DNA of 64,000 bases from an uncultured Psychrobacter sp. (GCF_947495825.1 NZ_CANMAH010000005.1:173838-237837), one strand, 5' to 3'; positions 38,805-49,157 are shown, numbered from the stretch's first letter. Notes: generated by a model not told the origin, from the sequence alone. Made by a program: numbers and translations.

Positions 38805-38834
38805 AAAAGAGCCCATATTTATGGGCTCTTTTTT
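38805..38834 (+). terminator. Rho-independent terminator after ssb
   Basis: A perfect 12-bp inverted repeat (AAAAGAGCCCAT at 38805-38816, ATGGGCTCTTTT at 38821-38832) continues into a T run. It can act on both strands. Confidence 0.92.
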
Positions 38835-39274
38835 ATGTAGATGATCCAATTTTAAAAGAACATAGTGTCACTAAAGGATAGTTATCAAATTAACGAACTT
38901 TTTATAATAAACTTATGTCTATAAAATTACTTCCTTATATGTCATTTAGCTGCTTTTGATAAAAGGTAACATTTTAATGTCAATGTCACACTCTACTATT
39001 AAAAAATTTGAACATTATTATTGATATTTAGTTATTCATTAAATAATAAAACTATGTTAATCTCGCACAGTTACTATAGCTAGCTAATTAGAACTAGCTA
39101 ATTAGACATTGAAAATCATATAATAAATCAAATCGATTTGTATTAAGTCTGATTTGATTATTAATTTCAAAAGATATTAATAGTTATAAAGCAGTACTGC
39201 TAGTTACCTATCCTTTGCTTAATAAGTTGCAAAACCATATTGAGCTTATCTCTATTTTTAAGACTGAGGTTGTT
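38835..39274. other. Very A+T-rich spacer upstream of the H-NS-like gene
   Basis: This 440-base stretch is almost free of G/C runs and has no ORF. A direct repeat of the TAGCTAATTAGA type is visible around 39,080-39,105. Such A+T-rich, probably curved DNA is the usual binding target of H-NS proteins, so autoregulation by the downstream product is plausible but unproven. Confidence 0.45.
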
Positions 39275-39598
39275 ATGAATAAGAATAATCCAATTGATTT
39301 AGATAATCTAAATGTAGATGAGTTACGTGCTATTACAGAGAACGCGCAACAACTTATCGCCAAAAAACAGCATCAGCGTTTATATGATGCGTATATGCAG
39401 TTCGAAAAAATTGCAGAAGACAGTAATAGTACGATTGAAGAGATTTTGAAAGCTGGTGAAAAGCTAGAAAAAAAACGCAGTATTAAATATCGCAATACTG
39501 ATAACCATCAAGAAACTTGGACTGGCCGTGGTCGTAAGCCCACATGGTTGGTGGATGCACTAGCAGCAGGTCGTGATTTGGAAGATTTTGCTGTATAA
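39275..39598 (+). CDS. H-NS-like histone-family nucleoid protein
   Basis: The 107-residue product starts at the ATG at 39275, preceded by GAGG, rather than at the upstream frame start. It has an N-terminal helical oligomerisation part (LNVDELRAITENAQQLIAKKQHQRL) and the C-terminal DNA-binding core TWTGRGRKPTWLVDALAAG, the diagnostic motif of H-NS, in which the RGR loop inserts into the minor groove. It is predicted to silence A+T-rich DNA. It is a single gene followed by a terminator. Confidence 0.92.
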   Translation: MNKNNPIDLDNLNVDELRAITENAQQLIAKKQHQRLYDAYMQFEKIAEDSNSTIEEILKAGEKLEKKRSIKYRNTDNHQETWTGRGRKPTWLVDALAAGRDLEDFAV

Positions 39599-39721
39599 AA
39601 ATTGCTCTAATATGACGACGTATTTATAGTAGATGCACTTATTATATTGCATTAATTGTACGAGCTATTTATAAACGTGTTATATAATAAAGCTTTAATA
39701 CGCCCATCTGATTAGATTCTA

Positions 39722-39758
39722 AAAACCAGTATCTTTGTTTGAAGATACTGGTTTTTTT
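39722..39758 (+). terminator. Rho-independent terminator after the H-NS-like gene
   Basis: A perfect 14-bp inverted repeat (39722-39735 with 39742-39755; core ACCAGTATCTT) is followed by T residues, about 125 bases after the stop codon. It may also insulate the gspN operon. Confidence 0.9.
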
Positions 39759-39826
39759 GCTGTCATCTATAGGTAATAGTTTGTTATCATAATATCATTT
39801 TTACCTCCAAGAAGAGTAATCTAACT

Positions 39827-40624
39827 GTGTCCAAAGCATCTGCTTCGTCTTATAAGCGTCCTCGTAAGCTGTGGTGGCTGGTTGGATTTGTTTTGTTTGC
39901 TCTGTTTGCGTTAATGCAAATGCCAGCATCTTGGGTCGTTGAGAAGTACGCACCTGATTCGACTTATATACAACATGTCTCAGGCAATCTGTGGCAAGGT
40001 TCAGCAATTTGGCAGCTACCAGTAGCGACTGTTCCATTGACGGGATCGGCCGAATGGTCTTGGCAGCCATGGCAACTGTTCTTGGGTAAGATAGGCGCTG
40101 ATGTCAATATTACTACCGGACAAACCCGTCTTGATGGGCACGTCAATATAGGAAGAAATTCTTGGCAAGTTGATGATATGAGCGGTAAGATCGCTTCTGA
40201 CACGCTATCTAGTGTGGTTGATTGGCAGCTGCCAAATACACCTATTCAAGTAAATGCGGTCTCATTGCAGCGCCAATCAGGCGCAGAAGTGACTGGCTTT
40301 ACGACAGCAGATGGTCAGCTCACATGGGTGGGCGGCGAAGTTGGTTATCCAAGTGGGGGCAAAGTGTTTTATATCACAATGCCAGCGACACGTGCCGAGC
40401 TAAATACAGAACAAAAAAACGATAAAAACTTGCTGCATATCAATCTATTAGACAATCAAGATAAGCGTCTGGGCGATTTATATCTTGATGGTGATAACAT
40501 GCTAGATGTCAGCTTAACGCAGCGATTGTTAGAAAATATGCCCGAATATCAAGGTCAAGCACCAAAAGACACACCAGTAGTAAGTGTTCGCCAACCACTA
40601 CTGACAGGCTTAGGGGCGCGTTAA
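39827..40624 (+). CDS. gspN: Type II secretion system protein N
   Basis: GspN is an accessory inner-membrane protein of the type II secretion machine with a large periplasmic domain. The 265-residue product starts at GTG (39827) and has one N-terminal transmembrane helix (LWWLVGFVLFALFALMQMPASWV) followed by a beta-rich region with VSGNLWQGSA, typical of the GspN family. It overlaps gspC at the junction (TAAATG, stop 40624 and ATG 40625). The gspN-gspC-gspD order away from the other gsp genes is the Acinetobacter/Psychrobacter arrangement. Confidence 0.9.
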   Translation: MSKASASSYKRPRKLWWLVGFVLFALFALMQMPASWVVEKYAPDSTYIQHVSGNLWQGSAIWQLPVATVPLTGSAEWSWQPWQLFLGKIGADVNITTGQTRLDGHVNIGRNSWQVDDMSGKIASDTLSSVVDWQLPNTPIQVNAVSLQRQSGAEVTGFTTADGQLTWVGGEVGYPSGGKVFYITMPATRAELNTEQKNDKNLLHINLLDNQDKRLGDLYLDGDNMLDVSLTQRLLENMPEYQGQAPKDTPVVSVRQPLLTGLGAR

Positions 40625-41593
40625 ATGACGAGTATTCCAGCACGCCTAAAGCCAGTGATAGACAACCTAAATAGGTTCTCAGTATGGTTGTTATTATTAG
40701 CGACTGGCTGGTTGGCTTGGACAATCGCGCGTCTATTGTGGCTTATACTAGCGCCGCCGACAGCACCTGCACTGCAAATGCAGCCATTACAGAATAATCC
40801 AGCATCTAATGCGGACACCAGCAGTTTGTTTGCGATATTCGCCGATCCCGAACCGGTAACTGCTGCTCCAAAGCCGCCACCTAATGTAAATTTAAAAGGG
40901 GTGCTATTGGCGATACCAGAGAGTTTGTCATCAGCGTTGTTAGATGTAGAGGGTGAAGTCAAAAACTACCGTATCAATGAGAGCTTACAAGATAGCGGCT
41001 ATGTGCTGGTTGCTGTCGATTGGAATGCTGTCGTTATCGCTGATGCTAGTGGTAGGGAGACAGTCATTAGTATGGCGGACTCTATGCCACTTGATCAAAG
41101 CGATATGGCAGCAGGGAATGTGAGCAATCAGCGCTTACCAAGTAATGAACCAGTTGATGATTTGCAACCAATGCCATTACCTAATGCCATGTCCAATGAC
41201 AATGTTGTCAATGCGGCTACTAGCTCCAATGATGGCTCTGACATCGACTCTACAGAAAGTGACTCTACGAATAATAACAATGGAACGGGCAACGCAAGCT
41301 CTGCCATTGATGAAGCTGTCACTGCATTACAAGACAGTCCAGCCAGTTATTTGAGTCGTATGGGGGTTATGGCTGCTGGTGAAGGCTATCAAGTCACCGC
41401 TGCAATGCCGGCCGGAATACGCAATCGATTGGGGCTAGAGCCGGGCGATCGAGTACTTACGGTAAATGGCCAAAACATCGGTAGCGATCCTATGCAAGAT
41501 GCTGGTTTGTTGAAGCAAGTACAGCAATCAGGTGAGGCTCAGATTGAAGTAAAACGTGGAGAGCAAGTGATTACGATTCGTCAGCAGTTTTAA
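40625..41593 (+). CDS. gspC: Type II secretion system protein C
   Basis: GspC links the inner-membrane platform to the GspD secretin. The 322-residue protein has one N-terminal transmembrane helix (WLLLLATGWLAWTIARLLWLIL), a homology region (about 65-150, NVNLKGVLLAIPESLSSALLDVEG), a Ser/Asn/Asp-rich linker (about 165-230) and a C-terminal PDZ-type domain (about 240-322, GLEPGDRVLTVNGQNIG). It begins directly after the gspN stop codon. Confidence 0.93.
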   Translation: MTSIPARLKPVIDNLNRFSVWLLLLATGWLAWTIARLLWLILAPPTAPALQMQPLQNNPASNADTSSLFAIFADPEPVTAAPKPPPNVNLKGVLLAIPESLSSALLDVEGEVKNYRINESLQDSGYVLVAVDWNAVVIADASGRETVISMADSMPLDQSDMAAGNVSNQRLPSNEPVDDLQPMPLPNAMSNDNVVNAATSSNDGSDIDSTESDSTNNNNGTGNASSAIDEAVTALQDSPASYLSRMGVMAAGEGYQVTAAMPAGIRNRLGLEPGDRVLTVNGQNIGSDPMQDAGLLKQVQQSGEAQIEVKRGEQVITIRQQF

Positions 41594-41725
41594 AAGATCT
41601 GATAGTGTTTAAATAACGCTGTTTGATCAAACCACTATTATCTTGACCATATAACAATATTGTTAGCGCTATCTTAGCAACGTTTCAGTTTACACTGAGT
41701 GATATCACAATGGGTAATTATAACC

Positions 41726-43984
41726 ATGATAAGTTTTTATAAATTTTCAGTAACGCCTCTACGCCATTCATTGCAGCGTCTGCTGTATATATGTCGGCCA
41801 TTGTGTTTAGCATTGCCGTTATGGGCTGCAACGTTTGGGTTTGCCAGTGCAGAAAGTTGGAAGGTAAACCTGCAAGATGCAGACATTAAAGCCTTTATTA
41901 ACGAAGTGGCAACGATTACCAATCAAAACTTTGTCCTTGATCCGCGCATCAATGGCAATGTCACCGTGATATCTAATAAAGCCTTGTCTCGTGATGAGAT
42001 TTATCAGCTGTTTTTGAGTGTCATGCAGGTCAATGGCATTGCAGCGATCGACTCAGGAACGACAATTAAGCTCGTTCCTGATAACGTCGCAAAGCAGTCT
42101 GGTGTCGAAGTCGATCTGCGAGGGGATAGTGTGGGTGAGGCTTTGGCAACTCGCGTCATTTATTTGACCAATACCCAAGCAGCAGAAGTACTGGGCGTTA
42201 TTCGGCCACTGATGCCGCAATCTGCCCACGCTGCTGCTGTACCTGGCGTCAATGCGCTGGTATTGTCTGATCGCGCTGACAGCTTGAACCAATTAACCAC
42301 CCTAATTCGCGATTTGGACAACAATGTTAATGATAGCTTGCAAGTCATACCACTGCGCCATGTAGACGCTGAGCGTATGATGGATCTTATCAGTGCTTTA
42401 GTTTTAAATACAGGAGGTCAGGCACAAGGAGGCGGCAATCAGCTCAAAGTGATCGCTGATACTTCTAGTGATAGACTGCTGGTTAAAGGCAGTCCTGAGA
42501 TGATTGCTAAAGTACAAGAAATGGTCAATCAGCTTGATACCACGCCTTCGCGTCGCTTAAGTGGCTTGCGTGTCTTTCGCTTAAAATATGCCAGCGCTGG
42601 TCATATCGCCGAGATGTTACGCGGCTTACTTGCCAACCAGTCTATTAATAGCACGGGAGCGACATCGACTTTAGAGTCAGCTTCACTAAATAGTGCCAGC
42701 AGTACAGGTGGTGCATTGGGAAGTAATACCAACGATACACTAAATAATAATGGCTCAACTGGCAGTAATAATTTGACCTCATCTTCTACGAGCAGCTCAG
42801 GCGGGGCAGGCACGAGCAATGGTGGTCGGCCATTTAGCATTATCGCTGATGAAACGCAAAACTCGGTGATCGTCAATGCAGATCCTGAGCTGATGTTTGA
42901 GATTGAAGCGGCTGTTAATCAGTTGGATAATCGCCGTGCGCAAGTGCTTATTCAAGCTGCTATCGTTGAGGTTTCAGGCGACGATGCCGCCCAGCTTGGT
43001 GTACAGTGGGCACTTGGCAATGCAAACAGCGGCTATGGAGTAGTGAATTTCAATAACGTTGGCGCCAGCGCTGCATCGCTAGCAGGCGCAGTATTGTCTG
43101 GTGGTACATCAGGTATTAGCTCTGCGGCAGGCTCTATTGCCGGCGCGTTACTTGGTATTGGGGATAGTAGTACAGACAGTAATGGCAATACGCAGTTTTA
43201 TGGCGCTATCTTGCAAGCGTTAGACTCATCTACTAGCGCGAACTTGTTATCTATGCCCTCTATTTTGACTTTGGACAATGAGAAGGCCAGCATTTTGGTT
43301 GGTCAAAACGTACCATTTGTAACGGGCTCTTATACCACTAGCGGTAACTCATCTGAAAATCCATTCCAAACTATTGATCGTCAAGACATCGGTATCAATC
43401 TTAATGTCATTCCACATATTGGTGACAACGGCACGGTACGTTTGGAGGTCTCGCAAGAAGTCTCCTCGGTCGTACCTAGTAGTGTTGGTAACGCTAGTGG
43501 ATTGATTACTAATAAAAGCTTAATCAACACTACTATTCTAGCGGATGATCAACAGACCATCGCGCTTGGTGGTTTGATGCGTGACAACACGACCAGAAAT
43601 CAACAAAAAGTCCCAGGTTTGGGTAACGTGCCTATTATCGGGCGGCTATTTCGCTCTGATAGTGATAGCACTCAAAAGAGTAACTTAATTATATTTTTAC
43701 AACCAACTATTTTGCGTGATGGCGGTGCGGTCGCGAGCGTCACTGAGCGCAAATACAATCAGATGCGCGTACTACAGTTGGTCATCGATAAGAATGGAAC
43801 GATCAAACAGCTACCTCTTAGCGGTACTGAAGGCTGGGATGGCAAGGTTGATGCTGATTATGAGTTGATGCCACTAAACCCGCTCGTACCTAAGCGCGAT
43901 CAAAAGTCAAAACCGCCAGCGCAAGGGTTTACTAAGGTAGATGACCCAAGTACAGGCATTACGACATATCCGTTAAAGCGTTAG
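41726..43984 (+). CDS. gspD: Type II secretion system secretin GspD
   Basis: GspD forms the multimeric outer-membrane channel. From the ATG at 41726 the product is 752 residues; a GTG at 41699 would add nine. A signal peptide is followed by the N0 domain (KVNLQDADIKAFINEVATITNQNFVLDP), N1-N3 domains and the C-terminal secretin domain (LLSMPSILTLDNEKASILVGQNVPFVTG; later VPGLGNVPIIGRLFRS). A long Ser/Thr/Asn/Gly-rich low-complexity insertion (about residues 300-370) interrupts the N3 domain, as in many GspD proteins. It is the last gene of the gspN-C-D set. Confidence 0.95.
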   Translation: MISFYKFSVTPLRHSLQRLLYICRPLCLALPLWAATFGFASAESWKVNLQDADIKAFINEVATITNQNFVLDPRINGNVTVISNKALSRDEIYQLFLSVMQVNGIAAIDSGTTIKLVPDNVAKQSGVEVDLRGDSVGEALATRVIYLTNTQAAEVLGVIRPLMPQSAHAAAVPGVNALVLSDRADSLNQLTTLIRDLDNNVNDSLQVIPLRHVDAERMMDLISALVLNTGGQAQGGGNQLKVIADTSSDRLLVKGSPEMIAKVQEMVNQLDTTPSRRLSGLRVFRLKYASAGHIAEMLRGLLANQSINSTGATSTLESASLNSASSTGGALGSNTNDTLNNNGSTGSNNLTSSSTSSSGGAGTSNGGRPFSIIADETQNSVIVNADPELMFEIEAAVNQLDNRRAQVLIQAAIVEVSGDDAAQLGVQWALGNANSGYGVVNFNNVGASAASLAGAVLSGGTSGISSAAGSIAGALLGIGDSSTDSNGNTQFYGAILQALDSSTSANLLSMPSILTLDNEKASILVGQNVPFVTGSYTTSGNSSENPFQTIDRQDIGINLNVIPHIGDNGTVRLEVSQEVSSVVPSSVGNASGLITNKSLINTTILADDQQTIALGGLMRDNTTRNQQKVPGLGNVPIIGRLFRSDSDSTQKSNLIIFLQPTILRDGGAVASVTERKYNQMRVLQLVIDKNGTIKQLPLSGTEGWDGKVDADYELMPLNPLVPKRDQKSKPPAQGFTKVDDPSTGITTYPLKR

Positions 43985-44060
43985 AATATAGCCGTCTAAG
44001 CTCATTGTTTGGCTTTTTTAGACTATGATAAAGGACCATAACAGGGACGGGAGAAAGGCG

Positions 44061-44300
44061 ATGAGTAAACAAAAATGGCTGAAATTAGGTATTGCTGGCA
44101 CGGCCTTACTGCTGCTACCAAGACGTAGCAGCTGGCAACAGACTCCTCATGCTAAAAACTTATCAGAAAAAAGAGATTTAAAGAATGACGCTTTAAAAAA
44201 CAATGCTTTAGAAAAAGCCACTTCAAAAAAAGACAACTCGAAAACTACCAGCCCTCAGCAGACAGACCCGCAACATCAAAACTGTGACAAGAATAAATAA
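44061..44300 (+). CDS. Small exported or membrane-anchored protein, unknown function
   Basis: The 79-residue product starts at the ATG at 44061, preceded by a good GGGAGAAAGGCG ribosome-binding site. It has a hydrophobic N-terminal segment (LKLGIAGTALLLLP) followed by a highly charged Lys/Asn/Asp/Gln-rich tail containing near-repeats of the LKNDALKNNALEKA type. No family is recognised. The low-complexity tail means it could be a rapidly evolving or non-essential gene. Confidence 0.5.
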   Translation: MSKQKWLKLGIAGTALLLLPRRSSWQQTPHAKNLSEKRDLKNDALKNNALEKATSKKDNSKTTSPQQTDPQHQNCDKNK

Positions 44301-44378
44301 ACGGTTAAGAAACAGCTTTTATACTGGCGAACTAAACTGCATACAGTAAAATCAATACAAAAAAATTAGCTACTTAAT

Positions 44379-44408
44379 AACTCTGTATCAACACATAGAT
44401 ACAGAGTT
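44379..44408. repeat. Inverted repeat (stem-loop) downstream of the small exported-protein gene
   Basis: A perfect 11-bp inverted repeat (AACTCTGTATC at 44379-44389, GATACAGAGTT at 44398-44408, 8-base loop) lies between the small ORF and the TatD gene. No T run follows on either strand, so it is not a standard terminator; it may be an RNA 3' stabiliser or attenuator-like element. Confidence 0.6.
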
Positions 44409-44508
44409 GCTAAACATGTAAAAATTAAAATACTCTATCCTCATAATCATCTAACTGCTTATTTAGCACTTGTTAACCGACTATTAAAATCAACGATAAA
44501 GGCGGATT

Positions 44509-45519
44509 ATGATTCATACAGATTCCCATTCAGCGCTAAACCATACCCCACTACCTGCCATTTATCCCCTGATCGATACTCATACCCATTTTGATGCGTC
44601 AGTCTTTGATAACGATAGACAACCACAGACGCAGCAGGCTTATGAGCAGGGTGTTCGGCATTTGGTATTGATTGGTTATTTACAGCGATATTTTTCTAGA
44701 CTCTATGAGACGCAGCAAGCAATCGAGCAGATGCATCTATCTGAGGATAAGGATAAAACTGATCGTAGAGATGTATATCCTGTAGCTCACATTGCACTTG
44801 GCTTACATCCTTTTTATATCGAACAGCATACCGACGCGCATCTGTCTAGCATGGCGCAAATGGTACAAGAGCAGCGCCCATTGGCAATTGGTGAGATAGG
44901 GTTGGATACTTATACTGATGCTATGAAACAACCTGAGGTTTTTGCTAAACAAGAGCGTTTTTTTAAAGCGCAACTAGACATCGCTGTGCGGCATAAGCTT
45001 CCTGTCATGCTGCACATTCGTAAGGCTCATGCAGAGGCCTTGGCGTTATTAAAGGCACATAGCTATGATGCGCATAAACTTGGTGGTATTGCCCATAGCT
45101 TTAGTGGCGGCGAGCAAGAAGCCAAAGCTTTTGTCAAACTAGGCTTTAAGCTTGGTGTCACCGGACAAATCACCAATCATAACGCCAAAAAGTTACGCCG
45201 TGCTATTAAAGCTGCCGTTGATAACTATGGCATCGAATGTTTGGTCTTAGAGACTGATTGTCCTGATATGACACCTATTATGTGTCAAGAAGCTGACAAT
45301 ATATCAACCGGCCAATCAAATAGTCAATCAGCAGCGGGACAAAGTCCAGATAACGAATGGCAAGGTACAGATGGGCACAATCGTAATGTACCCGCCAATC
45401 TACCTTGGGTGTTAAAAGGACTTAGTGAGTTGCTCGATGTAGAGCCAGAAGTGCTCGCACCTCAACTGTGGCAGAATAGTTGCGAAGCCTTGCAAACTTC
45501 TTGGCCTTACCCTACATAA
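44509..45519 (+). CDS. TatD-family metal-dependent hydrolase
   Basis: The 336-residue protein belongs to the TatD DNase family of TIM-barrel metalloenzymes. It shows LIDTHTHFDASVFD near the start, ALGLHPFYIE, AIGEIGLDTYT, LPVMLHIRKAH, GGIAHSFSGGEQEA and LVLETDCPDM, which provide the His/Glu/Asp metal ligands. It is longer than E. coli TatD because of polar inserts, for example the Gln/Ser-rich stretch near residue 270. A role in DNA repair or turnover is known for family members; the precise substrate here is not known. Confidence 0.9.
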   Translation: MIHTDSHSALNHTPLPAIYPLIDTHTHFDASVFDNDRQPQTQQAYEQGVRHLVLIGYLQRYFSRLYETQQAIEQMHLSEDKDKTDRRDVYPVAHIALGLHPFYIEQHTDAHLSSMAQMVQEQRPLAIGEIGLDTYTDAMKQPEVFAKQERFFKAQLDIAVRHKLPVMLHIRKAHAEALALLKAHSYDAHKLGGIAHSFSGGEQEAKAFVKLGFKLGVTGQITNHNAKKLRRAIKAAVDNYGIECLVLETDCPDMTPIMCQEADNISTGQSNSQSAAGQSPDNEWQGTDGHNRNVPANLPWVLKGLSELLDVEPEVLAPQLWQNSCEALQTSWPYPT

Positions 45520-45601
45520 GGCATTAGTAATTACAAAATATCAGCATTTTTAAAAGAGTATTAACCCTAGTGTTATCAAATATAAGAGCTTCTTAGTCAT
45601 T

Positions 45602-46501
45602 ATGAATCAACAATCGCAATCCACAAAAACTAAGCATCAATCGGCTATTATTGAGTCGACTTTAGAACATGGCACATTAAATGCAACAACTCATACAGTA
45701 AGCGATACCGCCGATGCGGATTCACAATACGAGCGGCGCTTTCAAGGAACGCAGACATTATACGGTATGGCAGCATTTGATGTTTTTGCTGCAGCGCATG
45801 TTTACGTTATTGGGGTAGGCGGCGTAGGTTCTTGGGCTGCTGAGGCACTGGCACGTACCGCAGTAGGCAATATTACGCTAATCGACTTAGATGTATTGGT
45901 AGCCTCCAATGTCAATCGGCAGCTACCTGCGCTTGATAGTACGTTTGGACAGAGCAAGATAGCAGCGCTAGGCGCGCGTTTGCAAGAGATTAACCCAAAA
46001 CTTACTTTGCACTTGGTAGATGATTTTTTGACTGCTGAGAATGTCGCTACGTTACTACCGAGTCGTAGTGAGGCAAAAGCTGCCGCAGCTGAGCGAAAGC
46101 CGATTGTTATTTTAGACTGTGTGGATGATATGAGTGCCAAGCTTGCTATTGCACTACATTGCCGTTTTAACAAGCTAAAGCTTGTTTGTGCTGGTGGAGC
46201 AGGAGGGAAGATAGACCCTTCTCAGATTACCGTCAGCGATTTGAAGGACAGTTATCAAGATCCGTTACTAGCGCGTCTACGTAATAAGCTGCGCCACGAA
46301 AAAGGCATCAATAGTGCCCTAAAAGATAAATTCGGTATCAGATGTGTGTATTCAACTGAGCCGCCACGTATAGACAAAAGCTGTCAGGCAGGCGGGTTAC
46401 AATGCGGGGGTTATGGCTCTGCAGTTGCGGTAACCTCTGTAGTGGCAATGATTATGGTCAGCGAGGCGTTACAAATGCTGAGTAAGCAAGCTGGCGTCTG
46501 A
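45602..46501 (+). CDS. tcdA: tRNA threonylcarbamoyladenosine dehydratase
   Basis: TcdA (CsdL/YgdL) is an E1-like enzyme that uses ATP to cyclise t6A37 in tRNA to ct6A. The 299-residue protein has a variable 40-residue N-terminus, then [36 protein letters not shown] with the GxGGVGS nucleotide-binding loop, [21 protein letters not shown] and a later [14 protein letters not shown]. It lies 20-30 bases before the hybrid kinase gene. Another t6A gene, tsaB, is in the window but 34 kb away. Confidence 0.93.
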   Translation: MNQQSQSTKTKHQSAIIESTLEHGTLNATTHTVSDTADADSQYERRFQGTQTLYGMAAFDVFAAAHVYVIGVGGVGSWAAEALARTAVGNITLIDLDVLVASNVNRQLPALDSTFGQSKIAALGARLQEINPKLTLHLVDDFLTAENVATLLPSRSEAKAAAAERKPIVILDCVDDMSAKLAIALHCRFNKLKLVCAGGAGGKIDPSQITVSDLKDSYQDPLLARLRNKLRHEKGINSALKDKFGIRCVYSTEPPRIDKSCQAGGLQCGGYGSAVAVTSVVAMIMVSEALQMLSKQAGV

Positions 46502-46532
46502 CCCATTACTTCCTATTAATTTGGAGACAGTT

Positions 46533-48302
46533 TTGTCGATTCATACTTATCCGCTAGCGCTAGATGAGCATTTACGTATCGCTAAGCTACATGAATACGA
46601 CGTGCTTAATACTTGTAATGAGCCTGCATTTTCGCGTCTGACTGAGCTTGTAAAATTGTTCTTTGATGTGCCTATGGTAGCTATTACGTTTATGGATGAA
46701 CATGTCCAGTATTTAAAATCCCCGCATGGATTTGGTGATCTGTGTACCACTAAGCGTGGCATAGCGATTTGTAATTACACGGTACTGTCTAATAGTGTTT
46801 TTACTGTACCAGATCTATCTCTTGATGAGCGTTTTGTTGATAACCCATTAGTAACAGAGGATCCTCATCTACGCTTTTATGCAGGGGCACCGATTACCCT
46901 AAAAGAAGATAACAAGATTTATCATTTAGGGTCACTTTGTTTGTTCGATACCAAGCCTAACCATACCTTTGATGATGATAAGGCTAGACTGCTTATACAG
47001 TTCGCTGAGATGGCGGCAGACGCGTTGCAGTTACAAAAGAATCAACGCCGGGCCAAACATGCCAATAAAATGAAATCCGAATTTTTGGCAAATATGAGCC
47101 ATGAGATACGCACTCCCATGAATGGTATCATTGGTATGGTTGAGATGCTCGACGATACTGATTTGAATGTCGAGCAAAGAGTTTATGTAGACAACATAAA
47201 AATATCGACAGAGCACCTGCTTGCAATTATCAATGGCATCCTAGACTTATCTAAAGTTGAGTCAGGCAAGATGACTGTTGATGCCATACCTATGGACTTA
47301 TCTCTATTGTGTGATGAAGTCGTCAGTTTATTTGCAGTCAAAGCTCGTCAGCGTGGTCTTACACTAGATTACAATTATAGTGAAAAACTATCGCCTTATA
47401 TGCAAGGAGATCCAGTACGCCTAAAACAGATTTTAGCAAACCTAGTCAATAATGCGATTAAGTTCACTCGTGAAGGTGGGCATGTCAGTATTGATGTCGC
47501 TCATGCGCCGCATTGTAAGGAGAATGAGTGCAAAAGTTTGGGCATAAAAACTGATGAGATAGTCTGTCATGATATGACTGTTTGTATTGATATCAAGGAT
47601 ACAGGCGTTGGCATTAAACCTGAGTCACTAGATGCTATCTTTGATGCTTATAATCAAGCAGACAAGTCTACCCACCGCTTATACGGCGGTACAGGGCTGG
47701 GTCTGTCTGTTTGTAAGTCTTTGGTCAATTTGATGGGTGGTCATATTTGGGCAAACAGTGTGGTGGGTGAGGGGACTACGTTTAAGGTATTGTTGTCTCT
47801 AAGAGCTATTAGTCAAGCAAAGTATGATGACTGGCAACGCTCAAACACTATGGAAGTTAAGCCCAATTCTCAGTATTCGGGTCATATACTACTGGTCGAA
47901 GATGATAATGTTAACGCCATGATTGCCAAAAAAGCATTATGTAACAACGGCCACAAGGTCACCCACGTCACAGATGGACAAAAAGCCATAGAGCAGTTCT
48001 CAGCACACCCGCAGCGCTTTGATGTGATACTTATGGACCATCACATGCCGATTATGGATGGAATGCAAGCAACGATTAAGCTACACGAGATTTATGACCC
48101 CGCATCACTACCACCAATCATTGCGCTAACTGCAAATGCTATGGATGGCGAGCGCGAAAAATATCTGAAAGTTGGCATGCAAGACTACTGCACCAAACCT
48201 TTCAAAAAAGAACAACTCAATGCGCTGGTACAGTACTGGCTCATGCATCAACAAGCAACAAAGAAAAAGGCCGATAACAGAAGCCTAAAAGAGTTATCCT
48301 GA
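46533..48302 (+). CDS. GAF-domain hybrid sensor histidine kinase / response regulator
   Basis: I place the start at TTG 46533 because GGAG (46523-46526) sits six bases upstream. TTG 46521 would add four residues but would have no site. Domains in order (numbering from 46533): GAF (about 20-165, cytoplasmic, no transmembrane helix), HisKA with phospho-accepting His in [12 protein letters not shown] (about H190), HATPase with NLVNNAIKF and [13 protein letters not shown], and a C-terminal receiver domain with [14 protein letters not shown] and phospho-acceptor Asp in [13 protein letters not shown]. The product is 589 residues. The signal and the downstream target are unknown; no response-regulator gene is adjacent. 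Confidence 0.88.
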   Translation: MSIHTYPLALDEHLRIAKLHEYDVLNTCNEPAFSRLTELVKLFFDVPMVAITFMDEHVQYLKSPHGFGDLCTTKRGIAICNYTVLSNSVFTVPDLSLDERFVDNPLVTEDPHLRFYAGAPITLKEDNKIYHLGSLCLFDTKPNHTFDDDKARLLIQFAEMAADALQLQKNQRRAKHANKMKSEFLANMSHEIRTPMNGIIGMVEMLDDTDLNVEQRVYVDNIKISTEHLLAIINGILDLSKVESGKMTVDAIPMDLSLLCDEVVSLFAVKARQRGLTLDYNYSEKLSPYMQGDPVRLKQILANLVNNAIKFTREGGHVSIDVAHAPHCKENECKSLGIKTDEIVCHDMTVCIDIKDTGVGIKPESLDAIFDAYNQADKSTHRLYGGTGLGLSVCKSLVNLMGGHIWANSVVGEGTTFKVLLSLRAISQAKYDDWQRSNTMEVKPNSQYSGHILLVEDDNVNAMIAKKALCNNGHKVTHVTDGQKAIEQFSAHPQRFDVILMDHHMPIMDGMQATIKLHEIYDPASLPPIIALTANAMDGEREKYLKVGMQDYCTKPFKKEQLNALVQYWLMHQQATKKKADNRSLKELS

Positions 48303-48360
48303 CAGTTAGTTACTCATAAGGATGATCTAATAGTTAGTAAATAACTAGTCGCAATAATTA

Positions 48361-48398
48361 AAAAAGCTCAACCATCGTTACAATGGTTGAGCTTTTTT
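48361..48398. terminator. Bidirectional Rho-independent terminator
   Basis: An inverted repeat of 13 bp (AAAGCTCAACCAT from 48363, pairing with ATGGTTGAGCTTT from 48383) is flanked by A on the left and T on the right. It sits between the converging hybrid kinase and efp genes and can serve both. Confidence 0.9.
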
Positions 48399-48414
48399 TA
48401 TGAGTCTAACGACA

Positions 48415-48987
48415 TTAGCTCACTCGGGTCTGATAGTCACCTGTGCGCGTATCGACACGGACGATTTCACCTTGTTGGACGAATAATGGTACACGTACGA
48501 CTGCTCCCGTCTCTAGCGTGGCAGGTTTGCCGCCACCACCTGAGGTGTCACCGCGTACGCCAGGATCGGTTTCAGTAATTTGCAATTCAACGAAGTTTGG
48601 CGGCGTGACTGATAAAGGCACCCCATTAAACAAAGTAATCACGCAAAGCTCGTTACTGTTGTCTTTAAGCCACTTTGGCGCATCGCCAACGGCCGCTTTA
48701 TCCGCTTGTAGCTGCTCAAAGCTCTCTGGATGCATAAAATGCCAAAACTCACCATCGTTGTATAGATAGTTCATTTCAGTATCCAATACGTCAGCCGCTT
48801 CTAAGCTGTCACCTGATTTAAACGTTTGCTCGAGTACTTTACCACTACGAAGGTTGCGTAGTTTAACGCGGTTGAAGGCTTGACCTTTACCGGGTTTGAC
48901 AAACTCGTTTTCAAGAATGGCACAAGGGTTGCCATCAAGCATGACTTTTAAACCGGCTTTAAATTCATTGGTAGAAAAACTTGCCAC
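48415..48987 (-). CDS. efp: Translation elongation factor P
   Basis: EF-P relieves ribosome stalling at polyproline motifs. The 190-residue protein has the KOW-like N-domain with the modifiable K34 at the tip of VKPGKGQAF, and the two OB domains ([24 protein letters not shown] and [22 protein letters not shown]). K34 in the PGKGQA context is the site beta-lysylated by EpmA after EpmB has made beta-lysine; epmB is divergently encoded next door. Start ATG at 48987 gives [19 protein letters not shown], the usual register. Confidence 0.97.
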   Translation of the reverse strand: MASFSTNEFKAGLKVMLDGNPCAILENEFVKPGKGQAFNRVKLRNLRSGKVLEQTFKSGDSLEAADVLDTEMNYLYNDGEFWHFMHPESFEQLQADKAAVGDAPKWLKDNSNELCVITLFNGVPLSVTPPNFVELQITETDPGVRGDTSGGGGKPATLETGAVVRVPLFVQQGEIVRVDTRTGDYQTRVS

Positions 48988-49157
48988 AAGAGACTCCTAA
49001 GGGTTGTAGTAATTATACTGATAGGTTACTGCTTAATTATCAGCGCGTCGCCAAACCTGACATGATGATACTGATGCTCAAATACCTATCATATGAGCCA
49101 AAGTCTATGGATGGCAAGGGTAAATAGGTATAAACCATGATGTTTGCTTGGCATGCT

